This document shows, piece by piece, positions 14,295 through 28,870 of a stretch of 64,000 nt of DNA. The position numbers were made by a program, and so were the translations under genes. Numbering within the stretch: the first letter of the stretch is position 1; each line of letters opens with the position of its first letter. The notes under the pieces were generated by a model. The model did no database searches and was not told the DNA's origin. It saw only the letters and a program-made list of their open reading frames with translations. The DNA lies in the NCBI GenBank assembly GCA_008360955.1, contig LUCM01006292.1:110190-174189 (forward strand). Reading direction: 5' to 3'. Origin of the DNA: Fasciolopsis buskii (lineage: Eukaryota; Platyhelminthes; Trematoda; Plagiorchiida; Fasciolidae).

Positions 14295-17200
14295 AAAGCC
14301 GAAGTGATGGCAGATTAGAGCTATGAAGAACTGCTAAGGCACGCTGCGGAACCATTTACTACCAGACACGATTCGTGGTTAGACCCGACTGACCCAAAAA
14401 CTCCTAACAAGAATTTCCCCAAGACATTCGTGCTTGTCACGAGAATGAAATAGTCATAAGACCTGGAATTACGGCATACATTTATGTGTTCACAGCTGTC
14501 TGCAGTAATATTGACATCACAAAAAACAATTTGCTTCACTGAGCCCACAAGTTTATCGGTATATTTACCCCTGCAATGATAGCTAAATAACTGAAGGTAG
14601 ACATCTGACAGCTTGTTCCAGTAGTTCAGCAGTCATCTGGTGATATTCGACAGTCACGGCAAAATGCAGAAAACATGTGAACTTAAAGACCCAAACTCGT
14701 AACATGTTGGCCTGACCAAGATTTCCTAACTGAATAGGAGAAAAAAACAGAAGTTTCGCTGATGTTCAAAAGTTTAGCTTTACAAATCTGAATATATCGT
14801 CAATCGTGTTTTGTAGATAAAAACCAAATTTCTGAATTTATATTCATTGATTGTCTGCCTACTGGATTGTTCCGAATACAGCTTTTGCTTTCTTGTTAGA
14901 AGAATTTCACGATTCTGTAAAACCTAGTAAATATCACTCGGACGATTTGAGACGAACTGTTCAACAGAACATGCGAGATAGCATGAAAGTCGTTCACACT
15001 CATGAATCTACATCTTGTTAATAAAACGAAAAACAAGGATTCTTAATCGGTAAATTAGATTTCACATGATTTAACCTAGGATAATGGATCAATCGAGTGG
15101 GCCTGAAACTTTGCAATTGTTGTGGCCACGTGTTGTATGACTGCTCGTCATTCATTGTCTGTTTTACTCCAAGTCGTTATGGTCAGATGTTTGACAGTGC
15201 AATAAATGATCGCCGCAGGCTACTCATAAAAGTAAAGATGCAGATTTGCTAAAATGCTGCAGAATGATGTGCCTCGATATATGTGGTCGGTGAATAGATA
15301 GGCCAAGATTACAAATAAATTCGAGGCATCATCACACCACGGAGCACATTGAAACAAAACCGAAATCAATAAGGACTATTGTTCAGTGTTCAAAAAACAA
15401 CACGTAAATAGTCAGCAAATTTATCACAAAGCGGAAAATGCTTCCGTAAGTTTGTTTTCGTAGATTTCACTCCAACATAGAACTGGTTTTTAAGGTGATT
15501 CCTGTGGATAAAACATTTTTCTTTTCATAGGCAGTGCAAAGAGAGGATGCAGAAAGTGGTAAATCGAGAGACAAATGTGAACGAACTTTATTGGCTTGCA
15601 GTTAGGTGAATTGCACCACAGATAGATCGCGGGATATTTCGGGTAGGGGATCTATTCACCTGTCAAATAATAGCAGTAAGAAACCGGAAGCAAACAGTGC
15701 TTCGGAATTGTCTGACACCTTGCAACAGTCCACAAATGTATCGACCATATAGAAGTGACTGTAGTGGTTTCGCCTAACTACTTGCATGAAATAAGTATTT
15801 AAAATGTGGCAGTTGGTCAGCTTGAGTGACGAGTGAATGACAGTCTTGTTATTCCTAACGTTCCTAGCCTATTTGTGTGTACCTTGGCGAGTTCACAATT
15901 AGGGAACGCAGATCGATGGAGTTTAATGTAGACGACGCTGGGCTAGCCCCGAATGATAAAGGTGGAACGTTACCAAAAGTTTCCGCATGCCGTAAATTAC
16001 GCCAAGAAGAGAGGATGAACCAGTTTTGAAATGTTCATTGACCAGGACTGGGGAGACGGAGAACTATACGATACTGCTAGCAATCTCTTCACTGATGCAT
16101 ATACACCAAGATCAGTAGATAACATTGCAGGTCGGTGGAAGCAGAGAATTAATGGCTGTCTAATCCAGGAGATAGAGAGCAAGAGAAACCGAATCTCTAG
16201 CCACCAAGACCGCAAGCCACCATGTTGACGGCTGGATCACCCCTAGAAGGTTCGGATTTTCGCCCTTACTTATTGTGCGAACTCGACCCAGCAAAAAATG
16301 TGGAAGTACAAATATCGGATCTTTCTTAGCTGCTCCGCCACCCTAGTGCAACGTAACTGGGTCTAAACTCACAAGCCCTGTCTTACTGGGAGTAGATAAC
16401 AACAAATGCATCAGACATATCTAGAAAATTTATAGCAGCGTTCAACTTTTAATAAACCAACAAAATTGGCCTAAATCTGATCCAATGAATTTCTCTTATT
16501 TGATAAACCGAGGCCACGTTAAAACCATTTTTAAACTACAGAATTTTGACTTGTTTATATTTTTAAAGAGCTTAATAAAAAATTGCCCATGTGTGTGTGT
16601 TGGCGTTTGCAACTTGGCGTTGCATCTTAGATTTGAGCACCGAAAATTTTATTGAACCGGAATCCCGTACACATACGGACATTCCGTACGGAAGTAATCG
16701 AATCGGCAAGAAATTTTTTTCTACACAATATCAAAGTTCCCCCAAGCCCTATCGTTTTGGGACCGATTTTCTAACGGATCATATGTTTGCCGATTTGGTA
16801 TTAACACGTTTGACTGTATCCAGGTCGGAATATGAACATGCATGTTAATTCGCTGTGAACAAACGTGATCTCGTACAAGAAGTTGATTGTGAAATCTGCC
16901 GAAAGGGGATGAAACAAGGAAACCAGAAAGGTTTTCCAACAAGAAAGGCATTTCTTCTAACAAAGTTGTTTTTCACATCATAAGCAGTTTCAGAATGTGA
17001 ATAATATTGTCTCTCCAGTAGGAAGCGAAGATGTCTCCATGGTATTCAATGACCCGTTAGATGTTGTCAGTTCATGATGCATTGTCTGTCTGAGGTGGAA
17101 GTAAACGATGTTCTGCTCGCTTGAATGGGGTCAGAAAAATATTAAACAGTTCACGGGTTCCACGAATGACCGGAGACTGAAGGAGGGAAATTCGTAAATT

Positions 17201-17499
17201 TAATGAAGTAGCATCTGTCAACGCCATGGATCAAAACTATGGACATTTGCTTATATACATGCAGATAGTTCAATGGACTAATTCGGAAATCGTCGCGAGA
17301 GTGTTGCTAATTTTTCTTTCTGGTAGTCGGGTCTACTTTCTTGCCAGTCTGATGCCCACTCTAAAAAACAGAGCGGAAGAGAGAAAGCCAGCAGAAAACC
17401 TAATTGTATACAATTTCTGTGCAAAATAACGTCGCAATTCAGTCAAAAAATGTGGCGGTAAAAAGTGAAATAAGAAAACACTTACACTTATCACCTTGT

Positions 17500-20200
17500 A
17501 AAATGAAATGAAAACTCATCAAGCACAATATGACAGATTGCTCAGGAAGTCGACTGAAACGTGATCACGGTTTGTCAGAATGTGTGCTAAATCTGGAACA
17601 GCGGAATTCCCTTAGATATTGATTCTAGAAGGCATGGAATGAAAAGTGGATCGTGTAGATATATGAGAGGGGCACTTTGAAAGATCGTTACTTAGAGGAT
17701 GCGTGGTATTAGAAAGAATTTTGTGAGCAAATTTCTCACACGCTGATAAGTGTAAATCAAATAGGTTGAAGGACAACTGAGTTAGTGGTATGGAACACAT
17801 GGCTAATGATTGATAGTCCCCGGCGAAGAATTTAAAAGCCTATTTTAAGTAAACCTGGAAAAATAATAAGAGAAGAATAAAGAAAGATTGGAAGAACACA
17901 TTGGTGTACAAATCGGGAGATGATGCTTTGTTCCACTTGGTAGTGCCGAAGCTTCCTGATTTGAAATGACAATCGTCGGAGATTATTTACACAGGTAGGT
18001 GGAAATGTGAGAAGTCCACTTCAGATTTTCATCAATAGTAACTCCTAGATGTTTCGCAGAATCAACCCTGGTAATTGTTTTTGAGTTAATGGGAGAAGGT
18101 CAGACTGACCGAGAGAGAGAGCGAGAGAGAGAACAGACATTCGAGACATTTAGATGTGTTGAGATTTAAAGCAGCTCGTGCAGAGGAATCATAAACAGAA
18201 GATAGGTTCCTAAAAAACTTCGAAAATCATCGTTGCCCGAAACGGCTTGAGAGAGGGTAACATCAGCATCATACTTAAACAGATGACCGGGTGTGTTAGT
18301 TGATAAGTTGCTGATGTAAGCAGAGAAAAGAGACGGTGAAAGAACAGCAACTTGAAACACGCCTGAGTTGTTATTCAAAGGTGTTGAAGTTATGCCATCC
18401 ATTCGTGTGCACTGGATTTGGTTAGTAAATTAATCAGACAGTCATGCTAATAAAGGCCTAGGACCGCTAAATGTTAGCAGTTTGTGAAGTAGAAGAGACC
18501 GTGGAAGGGAATCAAATGCCAACAAATAGTCTAGAAAGGCGCAACGCACAGATTTCATTGATGCTTTTAAGGACTTACAAATGTGGTGAATGAGGGAGGC
18601 GACAGCTTCCAAAGCGGACCCGTTAAATTTACAGGCAAATTGAAAGGGGTCGTCAGGAAGAAGCATAGAAGAACACAGGTGCTTAAGCTGAGCATAGCAC
18701 GCTCCGTCAGTTTAAGACCAAGCGATGTTTAGGAGAGGGAGCAAAAGTGTTTTGTCAAAGCAGTAGAACTGCCAGATTCTGGGATAGCAATAACAGTGAC
18801 AGGTATCCAGAAGTCAGAGATAGAAGACGAGCTTAATGGTTAGTTAATGGCTAGTTAGAATTGAATTCATCCGACAGGGCCATAGGACGATACCTTAAAG
18901 GAGCTGAGGGCAAACTGTCAGGACCAACTCCTGCGGTAATTTCAATGGTATGGAGAAGGTCGAACACCTCTTCCCTGGAACAACCCGTAACTGCCATATC
19001 ATCCTCCTGTCCAAATATGACTGGAGTATCAACGCAAGTATGAATGGGAGCGTGATTTATGCTGTTGACAATCGCAGAAATTTTCACGTCTCTTTTACTT
19101 GCCACACAACAGTTGGATGACTCGCCATAGGATTCGATTGTTGTCATCACTCAGTAGTTGACTGGCAAATGTAGTGTCGATGCGTTTGATTTCAGCCTTT
19201 ATTAGGTTGGAAATATACCGGATACTTGAGTTATTACGGGATTTGTAGAAGTGATCCTTGTGTTTTCTTAGAGATTTCAGTTTCTGGGTAGTGATGTGGT
19301 CATTTAAGACGAATAGCTTTTCCATTGGATAGCAGATATCAAGGGTCGCGTTGGCCATCTCTGTTGAAAGTCTAACATTGTCGTTGAGCAGGGATTCAAA
19401 GAGAAACAAGAAGATGCGAGTGAGATAGATATCTGAAGAAGAGTAAGACTGTTGTGTGAAAAACTACGAAGGCGAATTTGGATTTGATTTGTTTGCTTGA
19501 AGGAATGGAAGGCTGACCTAGAGTATGTTTTGTGCCTTAACGGAAACAGACAATGATCACTACTTGAAATTTGAGCATGAAGTTTCAGGAAAAATAAATC
19601 AGAGTGGTTGGTAATAACTCTATCTAAACTGGAGTCGTCCCTAGTGGGAGAAGTGCAAAGGTCAGTCAAATGAACCACATTCAGTGGTAGGGTTTGTGCA
19701 TGAAATAATATACAGGCTATCCTCATGAAGAGGAACAATAAATATTAGAAAAGAATCAAGAGAGTTGTGATGTTGCATTGCGAGCTAAAAGGGGCAATAC
19801 AAATGTCCGTTATGATTGTACTGGCATGGCGATTAAACCTTGGATGACACTGGGTTACGAGTACGTATAAATAACCTCGGACCTGCCGGACCAGAAGGAG
19901 TTTATGCATATTGCCACACCGCCTCCAGTCTTCTTCTTGTCCGAAACTCTGTCCTACCGATGGAGTCTGAAGCTGTCCATGGAAACGAGTGAATCAGCGA
20001 TATCCGGGTTCAGCCGCGGTTTTTGTATGCAGATGACACACGTGTGAACATGGATCGGTGATTGAAGTGCGAGGGACAGATCCGACATTTTCGTAAACAG
20101 AGGGCAGATGTTGTTACTGAACGATGCCGAAATGAGCATCGTGGCCGGAATGGTGCGTTTACCAGCAGCCTTCCAGCTAGCATGAATGCCTATTTTGATG
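17500..20200 (-). mobile_element. decayed CR1/Jockey-group non-LTR retrotransposon (LINE)
   Basis: Read on the minus strand from high to low coordinate, fragments follow the order of a LINE ORF2. Near 20.0-20.1 kb is an endonuclease start with CVICIQ and LNPDIADSLVSMD, followed by GGGVAICI in another frame. Near 19.6 kb is the endonuclease end, with SLDRVITNHSDL and SSDHCLFPLRH. Around 19.4-18.9 kb lies the linker, with YRPMALSDE. RT motifs follow: FLDYLLAFDSLPR (about 18.5 kb), LSPSLFSAYISNL and a KYDADVTL remnant of the YADD box (about 18.3 kb). LGVTIDENLKW (about 18.0 kb) and CEKFAHKILSN (about 17.7 kb) form the C-terminal part, which fades out near 17.52 kb. Every block is in a different frame or broken by stops, so the copy is dead. 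The 5' and 3' ends are approximate and no target-site duplication was found. Confidence 0.85.
18111..18132. repeat. (GA)n tract inside the decayed LINE
   Basis: A GA run with one C interruption lies within the reverse-transcriptase part of the minus-strand LINE and contributes to its broken frame. Confidence 0.85.
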
Positions 20201-23085
20201 AATACGAAGGTGTTTGTGGTGCAGCAATGCCTGATGCCAGTCTATGTTGCGAAAGAATACGGGTTTCAAATGGCAATCATTTCGATCAGTTGTACTGGCG
20301 AACGGAGATTATGGTCGCACCAAATATCCGACCATAATTCACGGAAATTATGATGACAGAATTGTAGCGCAGCGCGTCAAATGGTGCGCGCATGCTGGCT
20401 CAGTGAGAATTTTCAAGACTGACCTTTCTGATTCACTTAATTTCACTGTCTAGCAATTGACTCCACAGGTTGTCAAATGAATCACTAAAGTCTTTTTCGA
20501 GCTTGATATCAGAAGCCAACAGACACGGTGGTCCTGTTCATGGGGATTAATCGACTGGTGGGTATATACTCCCACCTTATCTCCATGATGTTGACGTGAT
20601 AGGGAGGAAAACAGACTCAAAAACAAGTTTTGCAACATTTGTGTTGTAATAGTTTGGCTGCAATTTACGGAGTGGGAGAAATCCAAATGCAATTCATTTT
20701 ACTTCACTTCGACGGAATCAGTTCACACACTAAAGCAAAATGACAAATCAGTGACCACTTCATTCACGTAATCCCATTTGCCTCAGCGGGCAAGCCGGTT
20801 TGTTCTAACTTCATCCTAGTCATGCCAAAACTCCTCGGTTCTCCACGGTTGCAAGCGGAACTTGGCGGATGACGCCAAGGATCTTTTGTCTGTCAAACGA
20901 TTCAGCATACACCATCACCTTCTGAAAACAAGCGAAACGCTTAGGTGGGAACTTCCTTTTGGTGCTGCGACCATGTTCCTAGCCAATAGCGACGAGATTA
21001 TATAAAAATCAAATTCACCCAGGACAGCAACCGTGAAGTTCGAGAAGCGAGTAAAAAACTGAAATTCTGTCGCTCGAATTCCAGTTCCATACTCGGGAAG
21101 GTTTGACAGAACCACAGTTGTGCATTTCCAAGTGGGCACCATCTCGCCTGGCGTGTTTCATCTGGTCACTGAACCCCATTGCTGTCATTCGAAAAGGTTC
21201 CCATATGGTATTATTTTGTTCACTGAGTTGGAACTTGATTGCAAACGTTTCATCACCAGCTGAAGTGACATCGTCGTTACTAATATAAACATTCATACTC
21301 TTTGAATAACGTCGAAGCGGATGGTTACCACTTTATGGGATCGAGACACTTAAGTTCTTCGCACGTTTCCCGAAAACTTAGGTGTGAACATCTCTCATCC
21401 AGACCAAACGTTCACGGATATTTATATTGCATGATGAATCACCTAATTGACAAGTAATCATTTGAACTCTCCGCCGAGGTCAGCTTGCAAACTTGGAGGA
21501 CTGATTTGACTGCGAAACGGTCAGAATAAATCGGCTCGCTTACGGACGCAAACATATGATTCAGTAAATGGACGAGTTTGTGATTTGTTGTTTTGCTTTT
21601 GTTATATGATCTGATTCCTTCGAAATGAAATACAGGTGGAATACTTTTCCACTTCGTAGTTTGTCGCTTGACAGCCGAGATAGGTGATCGATCGTTTTCC
21701 TCTTTCCTCATTGAAGTGACTTCTTAAATTTTGCGTGGATAAGGTAACTGTCCAGTTATTGTTAACTAAGCAGAGTTGATCAATATGGCAATAAGTAATC
21801 TTTGATCGAATTAGGCTTTGGTGAGCAAAGTCTGTGAAAATGCTGCTTGGCACGGTTGCATCCACACGGATAAGTGTACAACTCCAAATCGGAGACATCG
21901 GTACTCAAGATCTTCACGGGATAACAACTTTCTGTTTGGCTGAGTAAATTTACTGGATTGTGGTATTCTGGCTTGCACGATCCCGGAGAGACGATAAACC
22001 TGTTTGCGTTTGTCTGCAATTGCGTGTGTGCACGGTTGTTATCATGTATGCTTTCCATTGTACGGCCTTGAGTTATCTCCTTAGTCTGTCGTCGACGCCG
22101 TCTACGCGTGGCTGTCGCTGTTCGCCACGCAAGCCACGATAGCCAATCAGCATCCGGTCAGATCGACCAGTCAGTCGGTTCTCGACCATTTTTCACGTTT
22201 TCAATGCAGTGTTATCTGAAGCCATGTGTGTGTGTGTTTGTGTTTGGACTGTCCGGTTCACACTAATAACAGAAACGCGCGCGAACGCCCAAAATTACCC
22301 ATGCAGGTACACACACAAGCCAGGAAGCGCACACTGACCCGCAATTGTGCACGTACTAACGTCCATCAAACTCAACCAGCCATAAAGGACAATTTTACTT
22401 GAAGGCGTGAGGTTTCATGATCATACCGGCCCCAGTCTGAAACAGAATTCTGAAATGAAAGAAACACTTTGGCAATTCACGTGTCAACCGTTGGACTAAA
22501 ATCAAACACCACTGGATAACCCCGTCACAATAGAAAATGTATTCTGTCTACTTCCGGCTTGGATTCCGGACACTTATCATGTACAACCTGTCACCGGATT
22601 TTACTCCTTAGCAGAAAATATTTTACTCCTCCTCTAGGACACAATAACCAAAATCGGTAAGCTCGGTTTCACTAATTTCTCGCTGTTAAACATGATAACC
22701 ATTTAAAAAATATTTTATGGATTTTGTTGTTTCGTTGTCAACATCCGTCTTTACGCTTTGATTTCCAATTAAACAAGATAAAATCGAATCGGCGATAATA
22801 CCCAAAGGATTCATTCTCATTCTTCGAATAAAAAGATCAACGCCCAAATCGTCAAATTATTATTTAACTGAATAACAAATTATGAACAAGCGAATGCAAG
22901 CGCGCGTGGACACGCACACGCGCAAGACATGGAAATTTTCACTCCAGGAAAATGTTGAATTCGTGCGACAGCGAAAAATGGGTAGGACGAATCGTAGGAA
23001 AGCGTCTCCTGATAAATGCAGCTGACTACACGTTTCCAAGCTCCTGAGTTTCCCAGTTAAGTAATCACGGCAGCTGGTTCCGCCA

Positions 23086-23190
23086 TCTAGTGGTGGTTTA
23101 GTGGCCATAACCGTGATTGTCAAACCTGAATTCTTTGGGTTTGAATCCTCCCATTCTCGGTCAGGTTCGTCAACTGGAAGTTTCCAACCG
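23086..23190 (+). mobile_element. tRNA-derived SINE head
   Basis: The A box TGGTTTAGTGG (23094-23104) and B box GGTTTGAATCC (23138-23148) stand 44 bases apart, the spacing found in tRNA genes. The acceptor positions do not pair, so it is not a functional tRNA. The sequence after the B box (CTCCC then GGTCAGGTTCGTC) resembles the same region of the copies at 43.5 and 54.2 kb, which supports one SINE family. The 3' end is undefined. Confidence 0.6.
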
Positions 23191-26100
23191 GCTGTCTTGC
23201 ACTTGGTCAAAGCGGGGCTCGTTGTCGTACTGTTAACGAAGAAAGCAAAAATACTTCAGTGTACAAAATGTATGGATTAATCTTGCCACGCTAGGGATGT
23301 CACCCGGAGGTCCAATGAAATGGTTCATTCTAGACTCAGATTTAGCAAATACTGGGATTTTGAATTGCGTCGGGCGATTCCTCCTGATTAACTGACCAAA
23401 ATTTGATACCAGTGACGGATCTTTTACAAAATTAGTGAGCAGTTTAGGAAAACTCAGGTCAAAAACGACTCAGACATGTTTTGGGGTAATCAGACCACAA
23501 AAACTACACCAATAATAATTATCAGGAGCAATAGCCAAAGCTCGAACGTTTAACCCCAAGGGGGAAAATCTAAAGGAAATTATGAACAGTAAAAAAGACT
23601 GAACAATCCATCATCGCACGATGAGTAGCAATCAGCAAAGGTCAAAAAAGCCGACTGAGTTGTATAAAAGAAAGATTGTCACAGCAGATCCAGTTTATCT
23701 ACCTGTCGGACAGTCTTTTCCAGAACGAACTACAATCACATAAACTTGATTTTTGTTCAATAACCGATTTTTTGAGTAGCAATAAAATAAAAATTATTCG
23801 CACTGAGGCCAAAGGAATTAAGTTAATGCAATTTGTGAAAGCTTTTAAAGTATCTCAAGTTTATCCCGGTAATTTCTACCAAACTAAGCTATTTGCCGAA
23901 GTGCTCATAGATACACAACGATCCGACAATGAGAACCTAACTTTGGTTACTCAGAATCTCTAAGTTTGGATTTACCAGAGATTCTCGTAGGCCAAACACT
24001 ATAGTCAGTCGTGTTCTTCCATTCGAAATGTCTTTGCTTCTACTCACTTCTTATTCATGATCTCGCGACTTCTCCATCATTATTAACCGTTGCCACGAAA
24101 TAGCAACGAAAACGATTGCATATTGGTTCGAGATTATTAGAAATGCAAGCTGAATTGAGTTGAACTAAAATGAACTAGAAAAAATTGAAAATGTCTCATC
24201 TAAAAATCTTAAGGATGACTACTGCGATAAGGGATTATACACGTTACCCGAGTTCTACTCTAATTGGATTCGTCTTCACGAAAAGTCTAACTTGATGTTT
24301 CTGCATAGGATGCTGCGCACTGTTTGAAAATAATCGATAGATTACATTATCCACAAAGGTGCACAGTGTTTTTATGATTTTTCTTGGTTACTTTTATGTA
24401 GATGCTTAGCGATGAATAATTTCATCAACAAGTGAAGTGTGTTTCTACATAGCTAATTGAGCCTACCATTTCCATTGGAAATTCATCGATGCTGAGCCAA
24501 AATACGTGGCTGAATGAGACGATGTAGCTGCCTAACTTGGAGCACAATGAATTTGAAAACCGCGAGTGTCGGTTTCCTGCACAGTCTGTGCTGTGCCTGG
24601 TGTTTAGTTGGTGAAATTTTCTCCACCAATCCGGTTGATTTAGACAACTTCACATCATCCAAAGGTAAAACGTTGGCAACCTAAACTTCGAGTTCAGATA
24701 CCAACATTTTGTTGCAAAAGTAGGCTCGATTTAACCCGATTGTATAACCCATCTGTCGAGCGAAAACCTGAAAAATTCGATAAGTTATACTTACCCATAT
24801 CATACTGGCCTGAGGATAGTTAAAGATGACTTAATTTTTGAGATAAATTTATTTCCACAAAACTACTCTTGTGTGAATGGGCCAAGTTCTCGTCACAAAT
24901 CAAGATGGATAAATTATCTAGGTAAATCGGCACCTCACCAACATAGTCAACATATCGAAATTTCAGAAATTAATCGCCCCCACCCCCTCCACGTTTCGGC
25001 AGTCGTGCGCTAGCTTCCAGTCAACCGGAGTGAATTGACTCCCGTCAATAAAAAATCGGGCAAGGAAATGTGCCAAACCAAATGACTGGGAAAGACATCT
25101 GTTCGTCTCAACCGGGCCTATTGGTTTTTTGCTTGCCGCGAGTAGTACAGACGAAAATTAATGGGCTATTGTCTTGCAGAACCGGTGCGATATATTTTCT
25201 CCTCTTTTTGTGATTCTATTCCAGCAACACAATGTTTGCAAGAGTTGCATGGTCATTTTGGAACCGATTCCAGAGCTGTCTGCCTTGTTTGAATTGGTAC
25301 AAAGAGTGAAACATTTTTTTTAAATTCCACGAAAGAGCTGGGAAATTTTATTTCCGTCAGTGACATTGCAAATGTTGCGCATGTTCTCATTCGGGACGAA
25401 TGCAGTAGCATGTGACTGTCAGGCAACCGTCACAGACCCTTATTTCTTGGCCACTCGTGCTTGCATTTTGCTTAGAGTAAAGCAACTGAATAATTCATAT
25501 ATCGTTTTCTGCATGGAAATTTCATGCAAACCGAATAAAAAACCCCGGCCAAAAGAAAGTTTATGGCAAAACCTGTCTCCCCTCGCCGTTAATAGGCTAG
25601 CAAGTCTATAGAAGAACATAACATTGACTGAACCAAAGCATAGATCTGGGAGCTCACGTTACTAAGCGGAAAAAGTAAACAGGATACTCCGTTATCCGAA
25701 CACACAAATGATTTGGAAACCTCAGATTTCGCGGAATTTGACAATCTAATATTTTTCATCCCCGGGGCACGCGCACTGTCGAAAACAGTTGCAAGCGGGA
25801 AAATCTCATTACTTATTTGTTCAACCCAGCCGATATATTTTACTCAACTGCACACATGAATTGTGCTAGTAATGACGGGGACTACTATGCGTATTCACTT
25901 TCACTCACCCCAATGAAATCCGGCTAGTCTTAATCCGACTGAGAATTGAGTCTCTCCTAACAGGAAAATAGCGAATGCAAACATGTTGCTTGTGGTTTTG
26001 TGGAGAATTCGAGACAAGAACGTCACATAGCTCGAAGGTTTATTTCCGTTTTGGATAACTCCTTTGACGGAGACGGTCAAGTGTTGTGAGGTGACAGACG

Positions 26101-27840
26101 AAGCATTTTTTCTCTCCATAATACTATCCACGTCAATTATATCCAGGTTGTTCATACAACACATCAGTCCAACGTGCATAGCAGAGGGCATTCAAACTGG
26201 TAAGAACGTATTTTTTGCAGAGAATTTTTCGACGAACTGCTTGTTCACATCGGTTGTGTTGATTTCTCCGCAGGGTATGTTTGATCTGTAGAGAATAACG
26301 AGTAAAAGAACGGAACTGCGGGGCAGTGCAAAGAACGGATTACAATTACTAGTCACTTGGCCAACAATGGAGACTGGTCAGTTTAAACCGAAGTGTATAA
26401 GCGTGAGTAAGCTAATATCACAAGGAAATTGAAAAGTTTTGGTGAATATGTCGCTATTGGTTCATCTCTTGGTTGGAAAGTGGAATGGAAAAAGTTCATA
26501 AATAGGCATGGTCATATTTTAGCCGAAAAAAGTTACGCGATCTTCCGCCATTGGTAGGCTAGCTAAATGGGGAAAAATTACGTTCCACATATGTTAATGC
26601 ACTACGGCATATATCGGAAACAAGGATGACAATTTCGGAACTGTGTCAGAAATATTCGGAAATGGGTAAGAATACAACTGTGAGTCATAAAACTTTTCAA
26701 GAGAACATCTTTTAGCAGATTATAGAGCATTGCGCAGATAATTGGTGCATGCCACAGAATATACGCGCAATTTGCCCATGTATGGTGGATCCCGTTTCAG
26801 TCCTGACGGAACGGAAATGTGGAACGTTAGTTAGCTCTCACTTCTCAGCAGCTTTGACACAATTTCTGATAGTTTTGACCTCGCAACGAGCCCCAACGCA
26901 AACAACAATGTAAGGGTTAAAGGGCTTTGTTGTTTATTGTAGTGTCCGTGTATGCCACTGAATCATTTCCAGAAACTGATAGAGATGGAGTGAGACAGAA
27001 CGAGAGAGGTAATTATACCGATCACGCTTTTCGTAGGAAATGCTCATTTAGCTTCATGAATGTCATTCTCGGTATTGTGGAAAAGACTACTTTTTACATA
27101 TGTTTATGTGCACTTTGTCCTATAAAATTCCCAATTCACGGAATATTTGAACACCAAATAAGGTTGGTTTTAGTTGTGGCCTGGTGGATTCTGTTAGGTC
27201 TTTTCTCAGTTGGACATAGATCCGTCCAGGCTCACTAGTCTGACACAGAACCTGTCCTTTTTTCCGTTACCCTAGTTCACAGCATGAGATCAGTTCATTT
27301 GAAATAGTCGGACATGGTCAAAGGATAGACTGATTTTGTAAATCTAACCAACTTTCTTGATTAACCAATGAGATTATACTGGTGTCCATGTCCTAGTTGC
27401 TTCAGATGGAGATGAATGAGGCGTTTTTTATAGGGCACCAGTCAAATTAAAGTAAAAAATGGTTTTGCGCTTTATTCAAAGTGTTATTTAGCAAATAGGT
27501 TCAAAGCACTCAGAGGCCCCGGCCATAGTATAGGGGTGTACGTCTCAGCTTTGACGGCAGAAGTAGTAGTATGTTCAAAAAATTCTTAAATGAAAAGCGG
27601 AAAGTATCATTTTGGACAGCTTCAATCGATCCGAGGCTTAAAGGCCACGTGATAAGACAGTTAGCATTTCCATTACTTATCTGTTGCTGTTCAGTCAGGT
27701 GATTGATCGACTTGGATGTATGTATGAGAAACAACTTATAAAACCCATGAAACTGTTCTTTTTCTATTCAGTAGGTAGAATGCACATGATAAGAAAAGCA
27801 AAGATGAAAATTAAAAACAGCCAGAATGGCAATACCATCA

Positions 27841-27930
27841 ATAAAATGGTACTACTGTTACTGCTGTTACGACTACTATTGATGCCACTAGTAATAGTAC
27901 TACTGCTACTATTACTACTACTAGCACCGT
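27841..27930. repeat. degenerate ACT/CTG-type trinucleotide repeat
   Basis: Irregular ACT, GTT and CTG triplets give a Leu-rich frame on the plus strand that is not a gene. Confidence 0.6.
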
Positions 27931-28870
27931 CAAAATAAATAACAACAGCAACGATGCAGAGATAAGAATCAGAATTTACTGGCTATGAATCCGGATGGCT
28001 TTAATTTATCGTCATAATGCTTCGTGGGCTTTAAAGCCCGATTTGTAATGATTACCAATACTGTTTCCTCATTTCTGGTAGTTTTCTGGCGCTTTATATA
28101 AAAAGAATGATAGAGATAAACACAGTCTAAAAAACCAGACAGATTTGTCCCAACGGTAAAGCAAGGTATCTAGTTGAAATATGATCAAATCAAATCCCCT
28201 CGTGTTCATTTTTCTCCCTACGATACGTTGCTGAAGCATTCGGAGCTGGATTTTTTGGGGAAAACGAAATTTTGCTCTTCGTTCTGAAAGCAAACTTTGA
28301 AATGGTGCTTCCAATGTCTGGTGCATTCATCGTCAATCGGCAATGAAACTCCGCGGTTTTAGGTGGTTTAACGTCACCGAGTTTAGGAAAAGAGACAAAT
28401 CGTGCATCCACACAGCCTATTTCTAAATCGGTCACTTTTCAATCAAAAAGTTAAGTCTGCCATTTAATAGGTTAAATAATCTTGTCAAATTTACCAACAT
28501 TTCATCCATTCACACCGCTTTTGATTTCAAAACTAACTTAATTTTTCGGCAGAAATCATCAGTGATTTTTAATCTAGATAGAATAACGCTGTGGCGTATT
28601 TTCTTCCAAATGCTGATTTATTCGCGTCATTACGTCGTCGTTTTTAGACCCTTCAAAACGTAAACTCGGTGCGATGGACGAAGCAGCCATCGAATTCGGG
28701 GAATCATTGTAGTTGTCCAAGTCTAGACCTGAGCCAATTAGCAAGGACTGTATCACGAAATATCATTTTCTATGTACTCACCGGACTCCTCATATCTTCA
28801 GTAAGGATTTAAGCATCTATGGCTCAAAATCATATCACATCAGTAATCGATTATTCATTCTCTTTTGTAG

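Larger units (their letters stand above)
1..17499. other. no supported gene; anonymous AT-rich DNA
   Basis: Apart from the possible SINE at 3.6 kb and the microsatellites listed, I see no motif-bearing open frame on either strand. Frames here are at most about 100 codons, are scattered on both strands and show no recognisable domain or paired splice sites. Confidence 0.6.
20201..28870. other. no supported gene apart from the SINE at 23.1 kb
   Basis: Several overlapping minus-strand frames of 90-98 codons lie between 20.9 and 22.1 kb and look mildly protein-like, but no domain or consistent frame order emerges. Two minus-strand frames at 28.2-28.8 kb are similar. Otherwise nothing was recognised. 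Confidence 0.5.

Noticed and set aside
20915..22058. Minus-strand gene from overlapping 75-98 codon frames
   Set aside because: No domain, no consistent frame order and no convincing splice sites; lengths are within what random sequence gives in 64 kb.
28190..28756. Minus-strand coding exons with a 34-base micro-intron next to the 28.9-kb exon
   Set aside because: The frames are hydrophilic and open, but the acceptor lacks a pyrimidine tract and the upstream frame is closed by a stop after nine codons.
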